33,677 nt of DNA from CAZOKZ01 sp964580585 (lineage in GTDB: Bacteria; Sumerlaeota; Sumerlaeia; SLMS01; JAHLLQ01), in NCBI GenBank assembly GCA_964580585.1, contig CAZOKZ010000050.1, positions 1-33,677 of the forward strand, read 5' to 3'. Shown piece by piece: positions 23,794 through 31,400 of the stretch. A program made the position numbers and the translations under genes. Below the pieces are notes generated by a model. The model did no database searches, was not told where the DNA came from, and saw only the letters and a program-made list of their open reading frames with translations. How positions within the stretch are numbered: the stretch's first letter is position 1; each line of letters opens with the position of its first letter.

Positions 23794-25673
23794 CGAGTTT
23801 TTTGCAAAGTCCATGGTGGTGGTCGCTGGCGGCGTTGTTGCCCGTTTTGGTGATATTCTATTTGCTTAAACTTAAGCGCAAACGCGTGGTTGTTCCATCG
23901 ACATTGCTCTGGCGGCGTTCGGTGCAGGACCTCGTCGCGAATGCCCCCTTTCAAAAGTTGCGCAATAACTTGTTGCTGTGGCTGCAATTATTACTACTGG
24001 CTTTATTAATATTTGGTTTTATGCGTCCGGTGATGAAATTACAGGATCAGTCAGGCACTACGTTGATTTTGTTAATCGACAATTCGGCTTCGATGCAAAC
24101 GCACGAAGGTGCGTTGACTCGATTGGAGATGGCGAAAAAATCCGCAAGAGAAGCCGTTGATAATTTGTCGTCAAAAGACGAGGCGATCGTTGTTTCTTTC
24201 AGTAATCGGACGAATATCATTCAAACGCTCACAAGCGATCGCGCATTGCTTCGCGCCGCAATCGAATCGATTGAATCACGCGATGTGGAAACGTCGTTAC
24301 ACGAAGCAGGACTGATTTTACAAGGTCTTACTTCGACAGTCGATGCAACGGGCGCACGGACGCCGCGCGATAATACAAAGACAGTGATATTGAGCGACGG
24401 GATGATCGACGGGCTCGATTCGATGGTCGATATTCCGAATTTGGAATACGTCAAAATTGGCGGCGCATCGGAAAACATGGGCATTTCCGCTGTGGATGTT
24501 CGCGAATCGTTTGCCGATACATATGAATACCAGGTGTTTACTTCGGTGACGAATGCGTCGGACGAAGAAAAAGAAGCCTATATTGAATTTCACGTCGATG
24601 ACGAGATCGTGGATATCAAATCGACGATGGTTCCCGCGCACGGTACGAGCGGTGTCGTTTTTGCAACGGGCGAATTGCTCGACGGTTTGGCGACGATTCG
24701 CCTGGATGGCAACGACGAGTTCGACCTGGATAACGAAGCGAAAGTTCAAATTTCGCCGCCAGCGGAAATCGATATTTTATTAGTCACGGCTGGCAATCCG
24801 TTTTTGGAAAAGGTTTTCATGATCGATCCCCGGACGCGAATCAGTGTCATTCGTCCGACGGATTATTCTCCGCGCGACGATTTCGATATCGTCGTGTTCG
24901 ATAGTTGCACTGCGGGGGAAATTCCCGCAGGCAGCTTTGTTTTTTTGAATTCGTTGCCGCCGATTTCCGGTTTTGAAAAAACGAGTGAAACCGATATCGA
25001 TAATCCTCAGATTATTGATTGGAATCGTGTGCATCCATTAACGCGATTCGCAAATTTCGAGGAAGTATTAATTGGAAAAGCCATGCCGGTCTCCGTCCCC
25101 CGATCGGCAATTCCGATTGTCGAGGCACTCGAAACAAATTTGATCACGTTGTATGAATCGGACACCCAACGAGTTCTGGTGATTGGATTCGATATCTTTA
25201 AATCTTATTGGCCGCTGGATGTTTCGTTTCCGATTTTCATGACGAACCTGATCGATTATTTCTCGCGGCAAGCAGTCGGGGTTTATCAACCCGTGTATGC
25301 AACGGGTTCGACGATTCCGATTTATCCCGGACGCGATGCCACGAAAGCTACCGTGACGACTCCATCGGGTGAGAAAATCGATTTTTCCTTCGAGGGCATC
25401 AGCACGGCGTATTTGACTGAAACGCACAAGGCGGGTGTTTACCATGTCGATTTCGATAATGGTTCCACGGTGCAACTGCCGGTCAATCTGCTCAGCGAAA
25501 ACGAATCGCTTGTCGCACCGGTCGAAGAGCTTAAAATTGGTGGTCGCGAAAATGTGGTGGGGGTGGAAAACGTGGTAAAAACCAATCGCGAAGTTTGGCA
25601 TTGGTTTGTATTGGGAGCGTTGGCGATCTTGATGATCGAATGGTTGATTTACTGCAAGCGAACGTTTATGTAG
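23790..25673 (+). CDS. BatA-type membrane VWA protein
   Basis: The 627-residue protein begins with the BatA N-terminal region: a transmembrane helix at about 11-27, the motif VPSTLLWRR, and a second helix at about 61-79. A VWA domain with MIDAS DNSAS (Asp97, Ser99, Ser101) follows, exposed outside the membrane. Residues 290-590 form beta-rich domains including a region resembling the C-terminal part of aerotolerance-type proteins. A last membrane helix lies at about 602-621. It starts in an ATGA overlap with the DUF58 gene. In Bat (Bacteroides aerotolerance) operons such proteins form the membrane part of the MoxR-linked complex. It is the last clear member of the cluster; no intrinsic terminator is seen after it. 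Confidence 0.92.
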   Translation: MTSFLQSPWWWSLAALLPVLVIFYLLKLKRKRVVVPSTLLWRRSVQDLVANAPFQKLRNNLLLWLQLLLLALLIFGFMRPVMKLQDQSGTTLILLIDNSASMQTHEGALTRLEMAKKSAREAVDNLSSKDEAIVVSFSNRTNIIQTLTSDRALLRAAIESIESRDVETSLHEAGLILQGLTSTVDATGARTPRDNTKTVILSDGMIDGLDSMVDIPNLEYVKIGGASENMGISAVDVRESFADTYEYQVFTSVTNASDEEKEAYIEFHVDDEIVDIKSTMVPAHGTSGVVFATGELLDGLATIRLDGNDEFDLDNEAKVQISPPAEIDILLVTAGNPFLEKVFMIDPRTRISVIRPTDYSPRDDFDIVVFDSCTAGEIPAGSFVFLNSLPPISGFEKTSETDIDNPQIIDWNRVHPLTRFANFEEVLIGKAMPVSVPRSAIPIVEALETNLITLYESDTQRVLVIGFDIFKSYWPLDVSFPIFMTNLIDYFSRQAVGVYQPVYATGSTIPIYPGRDATKATVTTPSGEKIDFSFEGISTAYLTETHKAGVYHVDFDNGSTVQLPVNLLSENESLVAPVEELKIGGRENVVGVENVVKTNREVWHWFVLGALAILMIEWLIYCKRTFM

Positions 25674-25772
25674 CCGATGTCGCCGCTCTGGTAAAATTTC
25701 ACTGACTTCCTGGCTCGGGTTTTGCCATCCTACCCATTAGCAGTTGTTGAATTTTCGTGGAGGCAATCGCTC

Positions 25773-26786
25773 ATGCCCGCACCCGGGTTTACTCGTCCGA
25801 ATGAAAAAGCGGTCTTTCTGATCGCGGCATTTGGTGTTACATTGGCCACATTGGCCTTGTTTTTAGCGCCTGTCAAGCCGGTGGACGGAGGGTCGTCTGG
25901 CGATACGGCAGGAGCGACGTCGCGTCCCACATCTGGGCCCACTTCGCATGCGACCAGTCGCCCGGTTGGTGTGAGTGCCCAAAAAACTTCCATGGCGAAC
26001 GGACTCGATCCGGAAAAATTTCCCACAGCGGATTATGCCCGTCTGCTTGAAACGTATTTATCTGACGGTCGCGTGGATTACGAAGCGCTGGCGAGCAAAG
26101 GCAAAGCATCGCTTGAAAAACTGGCCGATGCGATTGCGCAAACGGACCCGGAACGACTCGATGCGTTGCCAAATCGCGCACGCGATGCATGGTATATTAA
26201 TGCCTATAATATTTTAACGCTCAAAACAATCGTCGATCATTATCCGGTCGATTCGATTATCGATATCGATCAACCGTGGGATACGGCATTGCCCGTGGCG
26301 CACCAGCAATTGACGTTGAATCAAGTCGAACACGAAAAATTGCGATGGCGCGATGCGGATCGTACGCAACGCATTCTGAAAGTCGATCCGCGTTTGCATT
26401 TTGCGGTGAACTGCGCGTCGATTGGTTGCCCGGTGTTGCAAGACGTACCATTTACGGCGGACAACATCGAAGAACTGTACGAAAAAGGTGTGCGCGCGTA
26501 TATTTCCGATCCTGCGAATTATTCTTATGACGCGGACACACGCACGGTAGCGTGGAGCCAATTGCTGGATTGGTATGGCGAGGACTTTACGTTGCATTAC
26601 GGCCAGGAATCGAAACAAGCCGCCGAACGCCTGGCCGAGAACGGCGTTGAAAAAGCCGAAAATGTAGCAGCAGTCGCGGCGTTTTTGGCGAATTATGTGA
26701 AAGACCCCATTGCTTCGGAAACGATGCGCAGTGGGGCCTTTGAACTCGAGATATTGAACTACGATTGGAAGCTTAACAAGCAGTAA
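25773..26786 (+). CDS. DUF547 domain protein
   Basis: The ATG at 25773 (GGAGG 9 bases upstream) gives 337 residues. A transmembrane or uncleaved signal helix lies at about 13-32, then a low-complexity Thr/Ser/Pro/Arg linker (residues 42-68, repeated ATSRP, TSGPTSHATSRP). The DUF547 domain fills the rest: ARDAWYINAYNILTLKTIV (137-155), VEHEKLR (His187), FAVNCASIGCPVLQ (Cys214, Cys219) and ANYSYDADTRTVAWSQLLDWYGEDF. The Cys and His residues suggest a papain-like fold, but the biochemical role of the family is not established. It lies 99 bases after the BatA-type gene on the same strand and may be cotranscribed. Its stop codon abuts that of the convergent thioredoxin-like gene. Confidence 0.85.
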   Translation: MPAPGFTRPNEKAVFLIAAFGVTLATLALFLAPVKPVDGGSSGDTAGATSRPTSGPTSHATSRPVGVSAQKTSMANGLDPEKFPTADYARLLETYLSDGRVDYEALASKGKASLEKLADAIAQTDPERLDALPNRARDAWYINAYNILTLKTIVDHYPVDSIIDIDQPWDTALPVAHQQLTLNQVEHEKLRWRDADRTQRILKVDPRLHFAVNCASIGCPVLQDVPFTADNIEELYEKGVRAYISDPANYSYDADTRTVAWSQLLDWYGEDFTLHYGQESKQAAERLAENGVEKAENVAAVAAFLANYVKDPIASETMRSGAFELEILNYDWKLNKQ

Positions 26787-27356
26787 TCACGGCGCCGTGC
26801 AACTGGCAATGGCGATCAGATCAATCAATTCGCGCACAACGGTTTCGCGGTTCGGTTCCATTTCGTAAAGAGCGCTGACTTTCTTGCGCGCCGCGCCAAC
26901 GTTTCCAGCGGCCTTTCCGCGTGAAATCAGTTCACGATGCTGTGCGGGCATCGGTCCCCAACTCCCGCACTCGACAAAATCCGCAGACAGAAAAACGAAC
27001 TTCGGAATCGCTTCACCGCCATTGGTGAGGAATCGCACGAAGACGTTTGAGGGATCCGCGCGCGTGATAAAACGCAAGTGTACGTTTGGCGCGAGGGATG
27101 CAAGCTTTGCGATGACTGGCGCATGACGCACCACATCGCCACACCAGTCTTCGGCGATGGCGACGACATAAACAGGGCGGTCGATGGCGGATAACCATGC
27201 TACGTCGGCAGCCGTTAATTCAAGCGACGAAAAACCAGATGCCATTCGGTCGCGGTGGTCGGCGTTTTCCGCGTTGGAAAGCCATGTGTCGTACTCTTTA
27301 CCGCCATCGAACACGGCTTTCCAATCGATGGTTTCTAGCAATGGGGGGGCTGGCAT
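26787..27356 (-). CDS. Thioredoxin-like protein lacking the second cysteine
   Basis: The 189-residue cytosolic protein has a thioredoxin-like core: PVYVVAIAEDWCGDVVRHAP (residues 61-80), VHLRFITRADPS, and the cis-proline region GGEAIPKFVFLSADF. It most resembles the Thioredoxin_9 group. The active-site motif is WCGDV with Cys72 only, where redox-active members have a second Cys, so dithiol exchange is not possible and a glutathione-like or non-redox role is inferred. CAGGAGAA precedes the ATG by about 7 bases. The stop is directly adjacent to the convergent DUF547 stop, leaving no room for separate terminators. The radical SAM gene lies 89 bases upstream on the same strand. Confidence 0.85.
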   Translation of the reverse strand: MPAPPLLETIDWKAVFDGGKEYDTWLSNAENADHRDRMASGFSSLELTAADVAWLSAIDRPVYVVAIAEDWCGDVVRHAPVIAKLASLAPNVHLRFITRADPSNVFVRFLTNGGEAIPKFVFLSADFVECGSWGPMPAQHRELISRGKAAGNVGAARKKVSALYEMEPNRETVVRELIDLIAIASCTAP

Positions 27357-27445
27357 GGAAGATTCTCCTGAAGGAATGGGGTACGCTTACCTGCGCTCGA
27401 ATACCAAGGCATGTGTCATGCCGGACCGGGTGAATGTGACGTCGA

Positions 27446-28267
27446 TTACTGTCCAGGAGCGCGACGATAGATCGAGCGAACTGGCACCCCGGTAATTTCA
27501 CGCAAAGTGGCTTCGATTGCTTCGGCTTCTTCGAGAGTGATCGTTTTTAACGCCGTTGTTTCGACGGGCGAGTCGCCGTAATGATTGCCGCGCGCGCCGA
27601 CGTACCATTCGCGCGGATGAGGTCTGCGCGGAGTGTTCAGTTGCACCTCGGCGGGTTGAATTTCGCGGATGATTTCAGCCAGACGATGCACTTCGCCTTT
27701 GTTCATCGGCATAAACATACATTGGATGGTGACCTTGCCGGTGAAACCGGGTTCGTTGCGCATGGCTTTAATTCCCGCAACGATGCGATCGATCGTTATG
27801 CCTGGCGCCGCTCGGTTGTATTTGCGCAACATCTCATTGCTTGTGGCGTCCAGCTTGCAATCGACGATCGATGCATGGCGCAGGCGAGCGCGTGTGGCGG
27901 CATCGTGCAGCCATGTGGCGTTCGTCAGTACCAGCGACGGCTTGCTGTGATGGTGGTGAAAGTGCTCGATGACTTCGCCGATATTGAGCGCCAGTGTTGG
28001 TTCTCCGTTGCCGCTGAATGTGACGATATCGACTGATTTCATTTCGACGCGGTCGAGTTCAGCAATGACGCGTTCGGTGGGGACGAAGATTTTCTGTTCG
28101 TCGATGACCTGATGAATGTCGCCCAGTTGGCAATAAATGCAATTGAACGAGCAGATCGAGTCCACCAGCAACAAATCGATGCCGAGCGAGTTGCCAAATC
28201 GCCACGATTTTACCGGACCGTAAATCGGAGAAGTAAACGCGGCGGGTTGTTCAGAGTTTTCAGTCAC
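27446..28267 (-). CDS. Radical SAM protein, COG0731 type
   Basis: The 273-residue protein starts at GTG; no ATG lies before the core. The cluster motif is CSFNCIYC (Cys39, Cys43, Cys46), preceded by RFGNSLGIDLLL, and followed by the SAM-binding TFSGNGEPTL, which corresponds to the GGE motif. LVLTNATWLHD and KLDATSNEMLRKYNR complete the barrel. These features match the COG0731 family related to wyosine-synthesis enzymes, many bacterial members of which have unknown substrates. The last 50 residues (GNHYGDSPVETTALKTITLE and onward) form a short C-terminal domain. It may be cotranscribed with the thioredoxin-like gene 89 bases downstream. Confidence 0.9.
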   Translation of the reverse strand: MTENSEQPAAFTSPIYGPVKSWRFGNSLGIDLLLVDSICSFNCIYCQLGDIHQVIDEQKIFVPTERVIAELDRVEMKSVDIVTFSGNGEPTLALNIGEVIEHFHHHHSKPSLVLTNATWLHDAATRARLRHASIVDCKLDATSNEMLRKYNRAAPGITIDRIVAGIKAMRNEPGFTGKVTIQCMFMPMNKGEVHRLAEIIREIQPAEVQLNTPRRPHPREWYVGARGNHYGDSPVETTALKTITLEEAEAIEATLREITGVPVRSIYRRAPGQ

Positions 28268-28382
28268 GGCTGAGGCAAATACTCCATCGGTAAGCTGAAG
28301 CTGATAGTATCAAGTTCCGCGCCGAACGCAAATCGGAAGGATGCGGGATGATAAACACAAATTCCGGAAGTTTCCCGAATCC

Positions 28383-28418
28383 CGATATGTAAATTCATCC
28401 CTCACCCTTCATCCCTAT
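28383..28418. repeat. TTCATCCCT-type simple repeat
   Basis: Just after the stop of the giant minus-strand gene the plus strand reads ATTCATCCCTCACCCTTCAT and then CCCT, two imperfect 12-13-base units of a TTCATCCCT type. A small hairpin (CGGAAGTTTCCCG) lies beside it. It is probably a short intergenic repeat; no clear terminator is seen. Confidence 0.3.
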
Positions 28419-31400
28419 TTAGTTCAGCACAAACGCGGAATAGAATCCAGGGACATTTCCAGGTGAAGGGACGGAGGCTTTCCAGGCCGTGGAGTCGCCC
28501 ACGCAGTTGACAAGGCGCGAGCCTTGCATTGGGTCGGGCAGCGCCAACGGCACGCCGTCGGGCGTGGTGAAGTTTACGTTGTTGGCGCGCAGCAATGTTT
28601 TCGGCGAATACGTGATGGAACTCAGCATCGGCAAATTGTTTAACTCCAGAATGCCCTTTTCGTTTTCCGGCAAAAATTGAATCGAGCCGATTTCCGTGAT
28701 GTCGGAAAGCAGCAAATGTTGGTTTTTACCCGAGCTGGCGGCTTTGCTGAGAAGCGCACCGGTAATCAATCCATGTTCGAGTGTTGTTTTTTCGCCGTAA
28801 TTCGAGACGAAAACATCGCCGTAAATTTCAAAGTCGCGGAGCTCGAAACGGAAGCTGGTAGAAACCGCAACGGTCAGTAAGACGCTGGAGCCGCTCGTGC
28901 GGCGTAAAACGATATCGCGTGCTTTGCCGGCCGTGGCGCGCAACGCCGCATTCGATGAACTGGTGGCGACCAGATTGATGCCTTGGATCGTTGCGTTTGG
29001 ATGGGCCAGCGTGACCAACGGGTCGGCGCCGCCCACAAGAGTCGGAACGTTTTCGGCAAACCCGATCAAGTCGATGCCTGCGGTGTCCATGACCAACGTT
29101 GACGTGAGCGTATGTTGCCCCGGCATCAGGACAATTGCCACACGGTTATCGCCGCGCGGCGCGGGTGTCATCGTTTTGGCGATGTTATACGCGTCGGCAA
29201 TACTGGTGAAAGGATGCGTTACCGTGCCGTCCGATTTCGCGGTTGAATCGCTCGCGGGATTGACGATCAACGTACGGTGCAAGGCCACCGATTGGGCGAT
29301 TTGCGAAATGGGTGCAGGTGTTGCTTCTGCTGGTGGAACTGTCGCGATGGATTCGCGCAACTTGCCAATCTCTCCCGCGACGAATTCCTTCGTTGCATAG
29401 GCTTCAAGCTGTGCCGTTGAAACGGCATCCACAACGATTTCCGGTGCAGCTTGCGGGACGGCGACGGTTGCTTTTTCGAGCTCGCGTTTTAACTCGTCGC
29501 GCGAAACGAAGTTGCTGGTATCGATTGCGCGAGAGGAATCGACGGTGCCCGATGTGGGGACGGAGTCGCTCTTCACCGTTTCGAGCACCGATTCAAGTGT
29601 ATCGGCGACGAATGCTTTCGTCGCGATTTCGTTCCATTCGATGGTCACGTCTTTTTTCAATACCGCGTTCGTCATGACATCTGTTACCGCATGTGCGACT
29701 TCTTCGTGGACGTAATCGCGTGTTGCGAAATCTCCCGCAGGTGTTTCGGTGGAAGTCGGAACTTCGTTCGCTTCTGTCGTGGCCGCGGCGGATGTCGGTG
29801 TCATCTCTGCGACAATCTCCGAGCGCATTTTGGCGATTTCTTCCATGACGTGTTGTTTGGTGGCGAGGTCCTTCTGGCTTTCCTCACGCGCGGCAGCCTC
29901 TTCGGCCTGGGCGGCGGATACTGCCGAGGTGATTTGCGCATCCACGTATTGTTTGTTGGCCAAATCCTGCGGTTGTTCCGGGACAGAGGCACGCGTTGCG
30001 TTGCCCGCGAACGTAACATCTCCGCTGAATGTCGCGTTGCCCTTAACATCGAACGTGCCCTTGTCGTGGGTCACATTGCCGATGGTGTAGAGCGCATGGC
30101 TGGCTGGATTGTCCTGGGCGTTGTAGGCGAGAACCCCTGCGCTGAATCCCGGCGTCAGCGAATCGCGCATGCGAGCGATGTCCGGGTCGGCGGAATTCGC
30201 CACGGCCAACACACCGACGTTACGCACAGCAGCACCGCGTCCCACGGCGGAAAGGGCGGTGTTCGTGCCGCTTTGCGAGGAGTCCGTTTGGATACTCGCT
30301 CCAATGGCTTCGACGGCACGGTCGATTTCGATCGCATCGCCAAGGCCGGATTCGATTTCCAGACCCATGATGGTCGGCATATCGAGCGGGGACGGAGAGG
30401 TGTTCGTCCCGCGATAATTGGCGCTAGTGCGCATTGCGGTGACATCGCCGCCGTCCGCTTCGCCCGAAACAATCATGCTGGTAAGCGATGCGGTCGTGAT
30501 GGCATCGCGAGCTGTCGTGCTCAGATTCCATCCTTCGAGCGTCGCCGAGCCCGTTTGACGCGACTCAAATTCCACGCGGGCGAAATGATCGCGACCGGCG
30601 GGTGCGTCGATCTCGCGCTTGATGCTCACTTCGCCATTTACGACCAGGTTGTCCTGGAACGTAACCGGTTGTGGGGACGAAGTTGCATTGTTCGTTGAAG
30701 GAGCGTTCGTGTGCGAGGCTTGAATGGCTTCCTGGACCCAGCTTTTGGTGGCGTACTCGGCGACCGGTTGCATGTTCGAGGAGACGATCGAGGCTTCTTT
30801 CACCGCCTGATCGACGTATTGTTTTGTGGCAAGGTCTTGCGGATCTTTGGGTGCCTGTAATTGCGAGGCGCGACCCGTTACGGTGAGGTTTCCCGCGATT
30901 CCCGCGTCTCCATTGAGCGAAAAATTCCCGCCCAGGTGCTTCACATTGCCGACAGTGTAAAGCGCGTAATCGTTCTCGCCTCCGTGGTTGTTGTACGCCA
31001 TCGTCGCAGCGCTGAATCCGTTGGGGAGTACCGATTCCAACGTGGCGACTTCGTCTTCCGTGGCGTTTGCGGTACCCAGAACGCCGAGATTCCGTTGGTT
31101 GCCTGCACGAGCCAACCCAAGGACGCCGGTGTTGGTTCCCGAGTGCCGGGTTTCGGCGCGCCCCTCGATGCCGATGGCCTCCACGGCATGGCGCGGCAGA
31201 GCGTCGGAAGCCAGACCGCTCGTGCTCAGCAAGCCAGTAATGCGCGGCTTGGCGCTGGTCTCCATATTCTTACCGTTATAACCGGCTGTTGTGGTCAGCG
31301 CGGCGACGCGGTTTGCCTGAGTCGTTCCGTTTATCGAAGCCGAAGACAAGGTTTGTGTGCTTGGCGTGTCCGTTGCCGCAAGGACGTTATCGATGGTCAC

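Noticed and set aside
27408..27422. Small hairpin GGCATG-TGT-CATGCC between the radical SAM and thioredoxin-like genes
   Set aside because: There is no T-run on either side and it is too short to support a terminator or operator call.
29691..30698. A 335-residue plus-strand ORF, and similar ones at 30861-31568, 32013-32741 and 32754-33644
   Set aside because: They lie antisense to the giant minus-strand protein, whose repeats and signal peptide are clear; the plus-strand products are low-complexity and unrelated to families.
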